Positions 15,467 to 27,242 of a DNA stretch of 64,000 nt are shown one piece after another. This stretch comes from Deltaproteobacteria bacterium (GTDB lineage Bacteria; Myxococcota_A; Polyangia; Polyangiales; JADJMO01), in NCBI GenBank assembly GCA_025363655.1, contig JANYDK010000049.1, positions 1 through 64,000 of the forward strand, read 5' to 3'. Every line of letters begins with the position of its first letter. The stretch's first letter is position 1. The notes beneath the pieces are model-generated. The model saw nothing but the letters and a program-made list of their open reading frames with translations. It ran no database searches and was not told where the DNA came from. Both the position numbers and the translations under genes were made by a program.

Positions 15467-15937
15467 ATGCCCCGTCGCCGCGAAGTACCGAAGCGCCGCA
15501 TCAACCCGGATCCGAAGTACAAGGACAAGTTGATCGCGAAGTTCATGAACTCGATCATGGTCGACGGCAAGAAGGCTGTCGCCGAGGGCATCGTCTACGG
15601 CGCGCTCGAGATCGTGAAGACCCGCCACAAAGAAGACCCGCTCGAGGTCTTCAAGAAGGCGATGGACAACGTCAAGCCGAAGCTCGAAGTGAAGAGCCGC
15701 CGCGTCGGTGGTGCGACCTATCAGGTCCCCGTCGAAGTGCGCCCCGAGCGCCGCGTCGCCCTCGCCATGCGCTGGCTCGTCCAGTACTCGCGCGACCGTG
15801 GCGAGAAGACGATGCGCGAGCGCCTCGCCGGTGAGCTCGTCGACGCCGCCCAGATGCGCGGCAACAGCGTCAAGAAGCGCGACGACACGCACAAGATGGC
15901 CGACGCCAACAAGGCGTTCGCCCACTACCGTTGGTGA
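15467..15937 (+). CDS. rpsG: 30S ribosomal protein S7
   Basis: S7, 156 aa, the primary assembly protein of the 30S head; normal length. Recognised by [18 protein letters not shown] at the start, [16 protein letters not shown] and the C-terminal [28 protein letters not shown] precedes the start by about 7 bases. It is followed by a perfect seven-base hairpin beginning at its stop codon and a 251-base gap before fusA. Confidence 0.98.
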   Translation: MPRRREVPKRRINPDPKYKDKLIAKFMNSIMVDGKKAVAEGIVYGALEIVKTRHKEDPLEVFKKAMDNVKPKLEVKSRRVGGATYQVPVEVRPERRVALAMRWLVQYSRDRGEKTMRERLAGELVDAAQMRGNSVKKRDDTHKMADANKAFAHYRW

Positions 15938-15953
15938 TCGACGTCTCGTCGAT
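15937..15953 (+). repeat. Perfect hairpin at the rpsG stop codon
   Basis: ATCGACG-TCT-CGTCGAT, a seven-base perfect inverted repeat whose first base is the last base of the rpsG stop codon. No T run follows, so it may be a pause, processing or 3'-end-protecting structure rather than a full terminator. The rest of the gap to fusA (15954-16188) holds no recognisable gene and no convincing promoter. Confidence 0.4.
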
Positions 15954-16188
15954 GCACGCGACCCACTGACCGCCGAAAGATCCCCGCACGAGAATGACGA
16001 CTTCCACATAGGACCGAGTGCAGCCAATCGAGTCGATCCCACGCTGGATCGCCGAAGCTCCCCTCGGAACCCTCCTATCGACGCAAGTAGTGGCCACAAA
16101 GCGGCCGCGAAGTCGATGGAGGGTTTTCGTCTGTCAAGTGCACTGAATCCGCTCCCGCCCCGAAGAAAGCGCTCACAGGACTCCTCCG

Positions 16189-18309
<2,121 letters not shown>

Positions 18310-18340
18310 TTCGTAAGCAGTTCAGGGAAGGCAAAGCAGC

Positions 18341-18652
18341 ATGAGCAGCGTCCAGAAAATCCGAATCCGCCTCAAGGCGTTCGACCACCAGCTCCTCGAC
18401 AAGTCGACGAGCGACATCGTGGAGACCGCGAAGCGTACCGGCGCCAAAGTGGCCGGTCCGATTCCGCTCCCCACCCACATCTCGCGGTACACGGTTCTCC
18501 GTGGCCCGCACGTCGACAAGAAGTCGCGAGAGCAGTTCGAGATCCGGACGCACAAGCGTCTCCTCGACATCCTCGAGCCGACCCAGCAGACGCTCGACGC
18601 TCTCATGAAGCTCGACTTGTCGGCAGGCGTCGACGTCGAGATCAAGTCCTAA
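18341..18652 (+). CDS. rpsJ: 30S ribosomal protein S10
   Basis: S10 (NusE), 103 aa: a 30S head protein and antitermination partner of NusB/NusG. Recognised by [46 protein letters not shown] and the C-terminal [10 protein letters not shown]. Here it is directly followed, after 19 bases, by rplD; the almost universal rplC (L3) gene that should lie between them is absent. Confidence 0.98.
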   Translation: MSSVQKIRIRLKAFDHQLLDKSTSDIVETAKRTGAKVAGPIPLPTHISRYTVLRGPHVDKKSREQFEIRTHKRLLDILEPTQQTLDALMKLDLSAGVDVEIKS

Positions 18653-18671
18653 AAGGAAGAAGCAGGGCATC

Positions 18672-19295
18672 ATGAAGATCGACGTCTTCAACCTGAAGCG
18701 CGAAAAAACTGGCTCGATCGAGCTCTCCGACCTGGTCTTTGGGGCCGAGGTCAAAGAGCAGCTCTTCTACGAGGTCGTCAAGGCGCAGCTCGCGAGCCGC
18801 CGCGCCGGCACCCACTCGGCCAAGACCCGGAGCGAAGTCTCGGGCTCGACCAAGAAGATGTACAAGCAGAAGGGCACCGGCAACGCCCGTCACGGAAGCA
18901 AGCGCGCACCGATCTACGTCGGTGGCGGTCGCGCGCATCCGCCGACGCCGCAAGACTGGTCGTACCGTCCGCCGCGTCAGATGCGCATCGGCGCGCTCAA
19001 GAGCGCCCTTTCGCTCCTCGCCAAGGAAGGTCGCCTCGTGGTCGTCGACGCTCTCAAGCTCGACGAAATTCGCACGAAGGGCCTCACCAGCGCGCTCAAG
19101 GCCCTCAAGGTCGAGAGCGGTGTGCTCCTCGTCGACGGCAAAGACAACCAGACGCTGCGCCTCTCCGCGCGCAACCTCGAGAAGGTCGCCGTTCTCCCCC
19201 CGGAAGGTGTCAACGTCTACGACATCCTCCGCCACGATCACCTCGTCCTCTCGCAGGACGCGGCCAAGGCGCTCGAAGAGCGCTGCCTCCGCTAG
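18672..19295 (+). CDS. rplD: 50S ribosomal protein L4
   Basis: L4, 207 aa, lining the exit tunnel with L22. The extended tunnel loop is clear: [20 protein letters not shown] and [20 protein letters not shown] lies upstream of the ATG. In E. coli L4 represses its own S10 operon; whether that holds here cannot be seen, and the operon is split downstream in this genome. Confidence 0.97.
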   Translation: MKIDVFNLKREKTGSIELSDLVFGAEVKEQLFYEVVKAQLASRRAGTHSAKTRSEVSGSTKKMYKQKGTGNARHGSKRAPIYVGGGRAHPPTPQDWSYRPPRQMRIGALKSALSLLAKEGRLVVVDALKLDEIRTKGLTSALKALKVESGVLLVDGKDNQTLRLSARNLEKVAVLPPEGVNVYDILRHDHLVLSQDAAKALEERCLR

Positions 19296-19322
19296 GACGC
19301 TGTTTACAGCGAAGGTGAAGCC

Positions 19323-19619
19323 ATGAATCCCGAGCAAGTCATCAAGCGTCCGATCATCCTCACGGAGAAGGCCCGCAGCCTCTCCGAGGGCACGAACACC
19401 GTGCTCTTCGAGGTCGCCCGAGGCGCCAACAAGATCGAAATTCGCAACGCGGTGCAGGCCCTGTTCAAGGTGACCGTCATCGGCGTCAACACCCTCGTCG
19501 TCCGAGGCCGCATGCGTCGCATGGGTCGCGGTGTGGCCAAGACCCAGAACTGGAAGAAGGCGATCGTCACCCTCAAAGAGGGCGACAAGATCCAGTTCTT
19601 CCAGGGCTCGCAAGAGTAA
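19323..19619 (+). CDS. rplW: 50S ribosomal protein L23
   Basis: L23, 98 aa, at the tunnel exit, where it docks trigger factor and SRP. Recognised by [34 protein letters not shown] and the basic loop [20 protein letters not shown]. 27 bases downstream of rplD. Confidence 0.97.
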   Translation: MNPEQVIKRPIILTEKARSLSEGTNTVLFEVARGANKIEIRNAVQALFKVTVIGVNTLVVRGRMRRMGRGVAKTQNWKKAIVTLKEGDKIQFFQGSQE

Positions 19620-19636
19620 GAGGAAGAGGCAGAGCC

Positions 19637-20467
19637 ATGGCCGTCAAAGCCTACAAGCCCACGTCTCCGTCGCGTCGTTACTACAACGACTACGACTTCA
19701 AAGAGATCAGCAAGAAGAAGCCCGAACGCGCGCTCATCGAGAAGAAGAGCTCGACGGGTGGTCGCAACCAACACGGGCGCATCACGATGCGTTTCCGTGG
19801 CGGTGGTCACAAGCGTCGCTACCGCGTCCTCGACTTCCGTCGCGACAAGATCGGCGTGCCGGCCCGCGTGGCCGCGCTCGAGTACGATCCCAACCGCACG
19901 GGTCGCCTCGCGCTCCTCCACTACGTGGACGGCGAGAAGCGCTACATCCTCGCGCCCGACGGCCTGAAGGTGGGTGACACCATCATCTCGTCGAAGAACG
20001 CCGACATCAAGCCGGGCAACTCGCTCCCGCTTCGCGCCATCCCGCTCGGGACCGCGATCCACGGCATCGAGATGAAGGTCGGCAAGGGCGCGCAGCTCGC
20101 GCGCTCCGCCGGTTGCGCCGCCCAGCTGATGGCGAAGGACGGCGACTACGCTCAGGTTCGTCTCCCGTCCGGCGAAATCCGCAAGATCCACCAGGATTGC
20201 CGCGCGACCATCGGACAGGTCTCGAACGTCGAGCACTTCCACATCTCGCTCGGCAAGGCCGGCCGCTCACGCTGGCTCGGTCGTCGCCCGCACAACCGCG
20301 GCGTCACCATGAACCCCGTCGATCACCCGATGGGTGGTGGTGAAGGTCGCTCTTCGGGTGGTCGCCACCCATGCTCGCCGTGGGGCCAACTCAGCAAGGG
20401 CCTCAAGACGCGCAAAAACAAGCGCACGAACTCGATGATCATCAAGCGCCGCGGTCAGAAGGGTTAA
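19637..20467 (+). CDS. rplB: 50S ribosomal protein L2
   Basis: L2, 276 aa, needed for subunit association and peptidyl transferase activity. The highly conserved C-terminal loop [20 protein letters not shown], with its key His, is intact. A GAGGAAGAGG ribosome site precedes the ATG. rpsS follows after three bases. Confidence 0.98.
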   Translation: MAVKAYKPTSPSRRYYNDYDFKEISKKKPERALIEKKSSTGGRNQHGRITMRFRGGGHKRRYRVLDFRRDKIGVPARVAALEYDPNRTGRLALLHYVDGEKRYILAPDGLKVGDTIISSKNADIKPGNSLPLRAIPLGTAIHGIEMKVGKGAQLARSAGCAAQLMAKDGDYAQVRLPSGEIRKIHQDCRATIGQVSNVEHFHISLGKAGRSRWLGRRPHNRGVTMNPVDHPMGGGEGRSSGGRHPCSPWGQLSKGLKTRKNKRTNSMIIKRRGQKG

Positions 20468-20470
20468 GCC

Positions 20471-20761
<291 letters not shown>

Positions 20762-20784
20762 TCTTTCTTCGTTCCTGCGACGTT

Positions 20785-20827
20785 GCGAAGGCCGTTGCTC
20801 ACCGCGAGGTGGGTGACGGCTTTTCGC
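20785..20827 (+). terminator. Terminator closing the rpsL-rpsS block
   Basis: An imperfect inverted repeat of about 19 bases, GCGAAGGCCGTTGCTCACC against GGTGGGTGACGGCTTTTCGC, closing on a GCGA tetraloop. The TTTT lies within the descending arm opposite an A-containing start, as in A/T-flanked bidirectional terminators. It begins 24 bases after the rpsS stop. Confidence 0.65.
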
Positions 20828-20921
20828 ATTTCGCTCTTTCGAAGAGCCGCATTCTTGCCGTTCGTCGATTTCGCGTAGCCTTTGGGGCGCGCGGGGGTGG
20901 CCCTCGCGAACCTGCCCCATC

Positions 20922-23075
20922 ATGTCGCCGAGCCCGAAGAGCATCCGCACCCGTCTCCTCTTCATTCCCGCGCTGACGGCGGGCGTGATGCTCGCGTTCG
21001 AAGTCGCCAAGCAGTACCTGAAGCCGCATTTTTCGCCCTGGGAGTCGCACCTCGTCACGATCGTGTTCGTGACCGCCCTCGCCGGCTTCGTCACCGTCTT
21101 CGTGGTCGTGCCGCTCGCTGCCAGCTTTCGTGACAGCACCGAGAAACTCCGCGAGAAGCACGCTGCGCTGAGCGCGCTCGTCGACGCTGCGCCCTATCCG
21201 GCGTTCCTCGTCGATGCCAGCTTTCGCGTTCTCCTCGCCAACAGCGCCCTCGCCAAGGTCCTTCGTCGCTCGGTGGACGACCTGGTCGGGACGAACCTCT
21301 TCGACGCCTTGCCCGAGCGTGAGGTTGCCGAGAAGCGCGTCGAGCTGATGCGCGAGGTCTTGCGGACGAAGCAGACCATGACCTTCACCGATGCGCGCGC
21401 CGGCCGGACCTACGTCAACCATCTGGTGCCGGCCCTCGGCGGGAACGGTGCGGTGAGCCAGATCGCGGTCATCGCCCTCGATCTCACCGACATCTTCGAG
21501 TCCGAACGACGGCGACGTGAAGCGCACGAACGCCTGCAGAACATCACCGCGCGCATTCCCGGCTTCGTCTTCGAGATGCACGTGACGCTCGAGGACGAGG
21601 TGACCTTTCGCTACGCCAGCGATGGCGTCACGGACGTGGTCGGTCTCTCGGCATCGGCGCTGATGGCCGATTTTTCCAGCCTCGCGCCGATCATCCATCC
21701 GGACGACCTGCCGCGGCTGCGAGTCCTCCGGCACGCTGCCGTGCGCGATCTTCGCCCGCAGAGCTATCACTTTCGCTGCATCGTCGACGGCAGCATTCGC
21801 TACATCCTCATCGCTGCCGCGCCTCATCGGTTGCCCGACGGGAGCACCGTCTTCCACGGGTATGCGCAGGATGGGACGCGACAGGTTCGCGCCGAAGCCG
21901 CGCTGCGGGCCGTCATGCAAGGCACCGCTGGGCACACCGGCAAGGGATTCTTCGTGGTCTTGGCGGAGTGGCTCGCGACCGCGCTCGACGTGCACGGCGT
22001 GCTCGTCGCAGAGCTCGTACAGCGCGATGAGCCCGAGCGTCGCGCGCTCGTGACGTTGGCGCGTTGGCCGAGCATTCCCGACGCCGAACGGATCGAGCTG
22101 CCGGCCGAGCTCGCGATCGACGACGTCGCGGCGCTCGCGACCTTCCTCGGCGAACGGCTCGGCGTAGGCAACGTGCGTCTCTCGCCGATCGTCTCCGTCG
22201 AGGGCGCGATGGTCGGTCTCGTGGCGGTCTTCGACGACCGGCCCCCACGCGACGTCGACCTCGTCGGCTCGCTCCTCGCCGTCTCCTCCGTGCGCGCCGG
22301 CGCCGAGCTCGAAAGGCGCGCGGCGCAGCTGGAAATCGAGGCGATCAACGCTGATCTCGAGCGACGCGTTCACGAACGAACGCTCGAGCTGGAGGCGGCG
22401 ATCAAGGAGCTCGAGACCTTCAGCTACAGCGTCTCGCACGATCTGCGCGCGCCGCTCCGGAGCATCGACGGCTTCTCGCTCGCGCTCCTCGAGGACTACG
22501 GCTCGAAGCTCGACGACGACGGGCGTAAATATCTCGGCATCGTCCGTGGCGAGTCGCAACGGCTCGGGGTGCTCATCGACGACCTCCTCCGGCTCTCGCG
22601 CGTCAGTCGCGGCCCGCTGCGGCGCACCACCGTCGATCTCGGCGCGCTCGCAGCTGCTGCCATCGCCCGCCTCCGAATGCGCGAGCCACATCGAAAGGTC
22701 GAATGTGAAATCGCGCCGGCGCTGATCGTCGAAGGAGACGCCGGGCTCCTCCAAGTGCTGGTCGACAACCTGGTGGAGAATGCCTGGAAGTTCACCAGCC
22801 GCGTACCCGCCGCGCACCTCGCGATCGGCAGCGAGATGGTCGACGGCGAGCAGTCGGTATACGTTCGCGACGACGGAGCAGGTTTCGACATGGCCTACGC
22901 AGACAAGCTCTTCGCGCCCTTTCAACGCTTGCACCGTTCGACCGAGTTCGAAGGGCACGGCGTCGGACTCGCCACGGTGCATCGCGTGGTCACGCGTCAT
23001 GGCGGTCGTATCTGGGCCGAGGGCCGCGTCGGCGGCGGAGCGACGTTCCGTTTCACCCTTCGCGAGCGAGCCTAG
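20922..23075 (+). CDS. Hybrid-sensing membrane histidine kinase (PAS-PAS-GAF-like-HisKA-HATPase)
   Basis: Sensor histidine kinase of 717 aa. Two N-terminal membrane helices (about 10-28 and 45-70) are followed by a PAS domain (LVDAAPYPAFLVDASFRVLLANSA), a second PAS (ARIPGFVFEMHV... HPDDLPRL), a GAF-like segment (about 325-470), a coiled linker, the HisKA dimerisation helix with phospho-acceptor His506 (YSVSHDLRAPLRS) and a HATPase_c domain with N box (VDNLVENAWKF), G1 (DDGAGFDM), F box and G2 (GHGVGLATV). The HisKA/HATPase part is of the phytochrome-kinase-like class, which usually pairs with Rcp1-type receivers, and such a receiver gene starts two bases after the stop. The signal sensed is unknown. 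Confidence 0.92.
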   Translation: MSPSPKSIRTRLLFIPALTAGVMLAFEVAKQYLKPHFSPWESHLVTIVFVTALAGFVTVFVVVPLAASFRDSTEKLREKHAALSALVDAAPYPAFLVDASFRVLLANSALAKVLRRSVDDLVGTNLFDALPEREVAEKRVELMREVLRTKQTMTFTDARAGRTYVNHLVPALGGNGAVSQIAVIALDLTDIFESERRRREAHERLQNITARIPGFVFEMHVTLEDEVTFRYASDGVTDVVGLSASALMADFSSLAPIIHPDDLPRLRVLRHAAVRDLRPQSYHFRCIVDGSIRYILIAAAPHRLPDGSTVFHGYAQDGTRQVRAEAALRAVMQGTAGHTGKGFFVVLAEWLATALDVHGVLVAELVQRDEPERRALVTLARWPSIPDAERIELPAELAIDDVAALATFLGERLGVGNVRLSPIVSVEGAMVGLVAVFDDRPPRDVDLVGSLLAVSSVRAGAELERRAAQLEIEAINADLERRVHERTLELEAAIKELETFSYSVSHDLRAPLRSIDGFSLALLEDYGSKLDDDGRKYLGIVRGESQRLGVLIDDLLRLSRVSRGPLRRTTVDLGALAAAAIARLRMREPHRKVECEIAPALIVEGDAGLLQVLVDNLVENAWKFTSRVPAAHLAIGSEMVDGEQSVYVRDDGAGFDMAYADKLFAPFQRLHRSTEFEGHGVGLATVHRVVTRHGGRIWAEGRVGGGATFRFTLRERA

Positions 23076-23077
23076 TC

Positions 23078-23527
23078 ATGGTCATGGACGACAAGAGCAT
23101 CCTCCTCGTCGAGGACAACCCCAACGACGAGCTCTTGACGCTCCGCGCATTCAAGAAGAGCGGCATCCTCAACCCGATCACCGTCGTCCGCGATGGCGTC
23201 GAAGCGGTCGACTACCTCTTCGGCACCGGCACCCACGCCGGACGCGACATGAGCGTCCTGCCTGCCGTCGTCCTCCTCGATCTCCACCTGCCCAAGCTCG
23301 ACGGCGTCGAGGTGCTGCGTCGCATCCGCGCCGACGAACGGACCGCGCTCCTGCCGGTGGTGATCCTCACCTCGTCGCTGGAAGAGCAAGACCTCGTCGC
23401 CAGCTACGCGTCGGGCGCCAACAGCTACGTCCGCAAGCCGGTCGACTTCATCAGCTTCGTCCAAGCGGCGGCGACGCTCGGCATGTACTGGCTGATGATG
23501 AACGAGCTGCCGCGCGGAAAGCCCTAA
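23078..23527 (+). CDS. Rcp1-like single-domain response regulator
   Basis: A stand-alone receiver of 149 aa without an output domain. The acidic pocket is in VEDNPND, the phospho-acceptor is Asp68 (LLDLHLPKLDG), followed by the conserved Thr in ILTSS and Lys in VRKPVD. The long beta4-alpha4 region and the C-terminal ATLGMYWLMMNELP are typical of Rcp1-type regulators that serve phytochrome-like kinases. Two ATGs are possible (23078 and 23084). It is almost certainly the partner of the upstream kinase. Its stop codon overlaps the stop of the convergent kinase gene. Confidence 0.93.
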   Translation: MVMDDKSILLVEDNPNDELLTLRAFKKSGILNPITVVRDGVEAVDYLFGTGTHAGRDMSVLPAVVLLDLHLPKLDGVEVLRRIRADERTALLPVVILTSSLEEQDLVASYASGANSYVRKPVDFISFVQAAATLGMYWLMMNELPRGKP

Positions 23528-26205
23528 TAACCAGCCGAATAGGCGTCATTGGCCGCTTTGTTCGCCGCCGACTTCGCCGCCGGCATCGCCGCGGGTTTCT
23601 GACCGCTCGACTTCGCCGCCTCGTTGGCGCTCTCGATCTTGGTCTTGACGTCGTCGACCGACTTCTGCTGCTCGTCGACGTCCTTGTTGATCTTGTCGGA
23701 GAATGGGTTCGGCGCGTCTGGCTTGGCTTCTGCGGCCCACTTCTTCTTTTGCGCGCCGAGCGCCTTCGACTGATCGGCGAGGAGCTTGCTCGCTTCCTCG
23801 GCCTTTCCGGCCTCGACGAGTAGGTTGGCGTGGAGGAGCGCTTCGGCTGTCTCGCTCCGCTTCACGCGCGCCTCGACGATCGGATCGAGCGTCACGGCTC
23901 CGCCTCCGACCGGCACCGCCAGCGAACCGCTCACGACCCTCATCGCGCTCGCTCCCACCTCGCGATAACTCAGATCGACGGTGGCGAGCTGGGCCAGCGT
24001 ACCGGTCGGCTCGACGGCGATTCGAATGAGCACGGTCTTGCGCTCACTCCGCGCGAACTGGCCGAGCGGAACGTGCACGGTCGTCTGCCCGCCGAGGTCG
24101 TCGATGCGGTTCATGCGATCGAGCACTTTGACGAGCTTCACTCCGGGCGCGAGCTTGATCACCGCTTCCCCGTGCGTCGCCACCACCGAGGCGAACGCCT
24201 GCGCCTGTGCATCGAAGATCGCCGTCAAATCCGCGTCTTTTTGGGCGTAGTAGTGCTGCCCGTTGGACTCGTGCGCGAGGGCGACGAGCGACTTGGAGTC
24301 GTAGTCGTCGCCGACGCCGATGGTGGTGATGTTGACGTCCGACTTGGCGGCGTTCTGACCGAGGAGATCGAAGCCGGCCGCGTCCTTCACCCCGAGGTTG
24401 GCGCGACCGTCGCTGAGAAGGACGACGCGCTTGGCCTCGTCGGCACCACCGCCGAGGAGCGCGAGGGCCGAGACGAGCCCGCACGACATGCAGGTGTCGC
24501 CGCCGAGCGTCAGCTTCTTCACGGCGGCGATGACGTTCGCGCGCGACACGACATCGAGCGTCGTCGGCGCGACGATCGTCTGCGCGCTCTGATCGAAGGC
24601 GACCACCGAAATGCGATCGCCGTCGCGAAGGCGGGCGATCGCCTGGGTCGCCGAGGCGATGGCGCTCTCGAGGCGACCGCCCTTCATCGAGCCGGAGCGA
24701 TCGATGACCAGCGAGAGGTGCACCGGCATCGCCGCTTTCGGCGCGACGTCGGCGCCGTGGAGCTCGAGCATCAGGTACGTCTCGGTGCGCGCTGCCGCAG
24801 CCACGTTCTGGTGCATGACGTGCCCTTCGACGACGATCGCGCCGTTCTCGACGAAGCGCGTCGGATCGGCCACCGCGAGGCCCGATTTTGTCGAATTTGT
24901 CGGGGAAATGCCGCTCGGCGAGCTGGTGGCGGCGATCGCCGCCGTGCGCGTCGGCGTAGGCGGAGAAGGGCGAGTGCCACGCATCACGAGCGCCGTCGCC
25001 GCCACCGCAACGATGCCTGCAGCACCGACGAGCCACGCTGCGCGCGATCGCTTGGGTTGCGTGGTCGTCGTCATGGCAGCGGGCGGGAGGAGCGGGCGAT
25101 CGGCGGTGAGCGGGCGTACGGCGGGTGTGCCGAGCGCAGTCACCATCGCGTCGGCTTGCGCCGGACGCCCGTCGTCGCGCGAGTGCGGAACCACGGTCGC
25201 AACAGCGTCGATCGAGGCCGTCCCCGAGCCCGACATCGCGGCGGTCGGAGCCACGCGCGAACCCTCGCTCGCGGTCATCGTCGGCAGCGGCTCATCGGTC
25301 GGACGGGCGGGACCAAGGACCCGCGCCAGCGCTTCGAATGCTGCGCGCGCATCGCTGAAACGCGCTTCCGGCTTTCGTTCGACGCAGCGGACGAACCAAG
25401 CGTCGAACCCTTCGGGAAGCGCCGCCGTGAGCCCGATCTCGCTCGTGCGACGCGTCGGCGTCACCAGCTCGCCGAGGCAGGTCTCGTACATCAGCGAGGC
25501 CGGCGTCGCGTTGCCGTCGCGCGCCGCCTTCCAATAGCTCTTGCCGGTGAGCAGCTCGAAGGCGATGAGCCCGAGCGCCCACACGTCGGTCGCCGGCGTG
25601 ACCGAGCCCGCCTCGTATTGCTCGGGCGCCATGTAGAGCGGCGTTCCGACCGCGGCAGTCTTCGCAGTCTTCGCCTCCGCAAGCACCTTGGCGATGCCGA
25701 AGTCGAGGACCTTCACCATGTACGAGAGCCCGACCACGCGCGGCACCGCGAGGAAGATGTTGGCCGGCTTGAGATCGCGATGGACGATTCCCTGCTCGTG
25801 CGCCGCGCCGAGCGCGTGACAGAGCTGCTCGAAGAGAAAACGAACTTCGCCCGGCGGGCGCGCGCGCCGCTCGACGAGGTAGACGTCGAGCGGCACTCCC
25901 TTGAGGAGCTCCATCGCCATCCAGGGAAGCGACGTCGCGAGATCGACCCCGGCGCCGACCACCTGCACGACGTGATCGCTCTCGATCTTCGCGGCGATGC
26001 AGGCTTCGAGCTCGAATCGCTCGCGGAACGTCGGATCGGTGACGAGCTCGCGCTGCATGACCTTGAGCGCCCGGAGCGTGCCGGTGCTCCGCTGCTCGGC
26101 CACGTACACCGCCCCCATTCCACCGACCCGTAGTGGGCGGACTATGGTGAAATCTCCGCCGAAAACGGTGCCGGGTCCGACATCGAGGCGCTCGAGCGTG
26201 GTCAT
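23524..26205 (-). CDS. Ser/Thr protein kinase with membrane anchor and von Willebrand factor A domain
   Basis: An 893-aa fusion. The start is set by a strong ribosome site (GGAGGG) before ATG 26205; a longer frame to 26418 has no such signal. Residues 15-300 are a complete Hanks-type kinase: GGMGAVY glycine loop, Lys48, HRD 142-144, DFG 168-170, APEQ 193-196. A proline/threonine-rich juxtamembrane region leads to one membrane helix (389-408). The extracytoplasmic part has a VWA domain with a MIDAS motif (DRSGS, 502-506) and SDGRAN, ending in a Lys/Ala/Asp-rich tail. VWA domains bind proteins or metal-bridged ligands, so this is plausibly an envelope sensor kinase. It is convergent with the two-component pair, the stop codons overlapping. 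Confidence 0.93.
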   Translation of the reverse strand: MTTLERLDVGPGTVFGGDFTIVRPLRVGGMGAVYVAEQRSTGTLRALKVMQRELVTDPTFRERFELEACIAAKIESDHVVQVVGAGVDLATSLPWMAMELLKGVPLDVYLVERRARPPGEVRFLFEQLCHALGAAHEQGIVHRDLKPANIFLAVPRVVGLSYMVKVLDFGIAKVLAEAKTAKTAAVGTPLYMAPEQYEAGSVTPATDVWALGLIAFELLTGKSYWKAARDGNATPASLMYETCLGELVTPTRRTSEIGLTAALPEGFDAWFVRCVERKPEARFSDARAAFEALARVLGPARPTDEPLPTMTASEGSRVAPTAAMSGSGTASIDAVATVVPHSRDDGRPAQADAMVTALGTPAVRPLTADRPLLPPAAMTTTTQPKRSRAAWLVGAAGIVAVAATALVMRGTRPSPPTPTRTAAIAATSSPSGISPTNSTKSGLAVADPTRFVENGAIVVEGHVMHQNVAAAARTETYLMLELHGADVAPKAAMPVHLSLVIDRSGSMKGGRLESAIASATQAIARLRDGDRISVVAFDQSAQTIVAPTTLDVVSRANVIAAVKKLTLGGDTCMSCGLVSALALLGGGADEAKRVVLLSDGRANLGVKDAAGFDLLGQNAAKSDVNITTIGVGDDYDSKSLVALAHESNGQHYYAQKDADLTAIFDAQAQAFASVVATHGEAVIKLAPGVKLVKVLDRMNRIDDLGGQTTVHVPLGQFARSERKTVLIRIAVEPTGTLAQLATVDLSYREVGASAMRVVSGSLAVPVGGGAVTLDPIVEARVKRSETAEALLHANLLVEAGKAEEASKLLADQSKALGAQKKKWAAEAKPDAPNPFSDKINKDVDEQQKSVDDVKTKIESANEAAKSSGQKPAAMPAAKSAANKAANDAYSAGY

Positions 26206-26409
26206 GTGGGTCCCTCCGGAGTCGCGGTTAGACGGATGAAACGCCGCCCCGATCTCCTCCTTACGTAAAATCCATGTCCATCCGTCCGCGCCGGAGTGCA
26301 CGTGCCGGTGCGAGTCACCTGCGACTGGGATCGTTCGCGGAAGATTCGCGGCTGATGCCGGGTTGCTCCGGCAGTCACGCACCCAAGAGCCACCCTGAGG
26401 GAGGGAGCC

Positions 26410-27051
26410 ATGCATCACCAGCTGCGTGCGGTCGCCATCGCGATCGCACTCGCCGCGCTGCCCATTTCCGCAGCGCAGGCATCACCCACCGACGCTCACG
26501 GATCCAACGAGCCGAAGAGCGCCTTCGACCGACCGAGCATCAACGTCGGTGGCGCGTACATGATGAACGCCGCCCCGATGGGGCACGCCGTCTTCGCCCT
26601 CGGCATGCAACCGAGCGCGGCGGCCGAGGTCGAAGGCTTCGTCGGCTTCGGAAATCCCTTCGGACCCACCGTCGGCACGATGGTGCGCTTCGGCTTTCCG
26701 ATGCTCTACGACACGCTGCGACTGGGCGTCGGCATCGGGTACTCACGCGCCATCGTCAAGAGCGCGATCCGCGATCTCGGCACGCCGTCGTCCGCCGACT
26801 ACCTGACCTTCGAGCTCTTCTACGACATGCGCCTCGGTGGCCCCGTCATCATGCGCTTCGGCTCGGGGATCTCGTATCTCCTCAACCACGACAAATTCGG
26901 CGCCGTCTGCGAGGGGCTCCCCGGCTCGACGTGCGATTCGCGGGCGATGCAGGAAATCCCCTTCGATCATGGCCCCTACTCGGCCGCGAGTGGCAAGTCG
27001 CCCCTCGAATTCAGCGCCCGCTTCGGCCTCGTCATCCCGATCGCGATCTAG
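26410..27051 (+). CDS. Exported barrel-like protein of unknown function
   Basis: A 213-aa protein with a clear signal peptide (MHHQLRAVAIAIALAALPISAAQA). The ribosome site GAGGGAGGGAGCC lies just before the ATG. The mature sequence is Gly-rich and alternating (INVGGAYMMN, GHAVFALGM, GMVRFGFP-like TMVRFGFPMLYDTLRLGVGIGYS, FSARFGLVIPIAI) and ends in a hydrophobic strand, consistent with an outer-membrane beta-barrel. Two cysteines (VCEGLPGSTCDS) may form a disulfide. No family recognised. It is divergent from the kinase-VWA gene across about 200 bases. Confidence 0.65.
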   Translation: MHHQLRAVAIAIALAALPISAAQASPTDAHGSNEPKSAFDRPSINVGGAYMMNAAPMGHAVFALGMQPSAAAEVEGFVGFGNPFGPTVGTMVRFGFPMLYDTLRLGVGIGYSRAIVKSAIRDLGTPSSADYLTFELFYDMRLGGPVIMRFGSGISYLLNHDKFGAVCEGLPGSTCDSRAMQEIPFDHGPYSAASGKSPLEFSARFGLVIPIAI

Positions 27052-27208
27052 CGTGAGCCGACGTCGAGCTCGACGGCTACGGCATCGTCGACGGCTGCGG
27101 CACGCCCGAGACAAAATCATTCACAGGTTGTGTTTCGTACGCGTACCCGGCGGGCGAGAACCTCGCGGCGCGCAACACGGCGGTGGTCCTCGCCCGTCCT
27201 CGGTGAGC

Positions 27209-27232
27209 CCTCGCGATGCGAGTCACGCGAGG
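27209..27232. repeat. Inverted repeat downstream of the exported protein gene
   Basis: CCTCGCG, ten bases, then CGCGAGG: a perfect seven-base inverted repeat in the gap between the exported protein and the convergent coiled-coil gene. It could act as a weak terminator for either; no T run is present. Nothing else is recognisable in 27052-27242. Confidence 0.3.
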
Positions 27233-27242
27233 TCACGAATCC

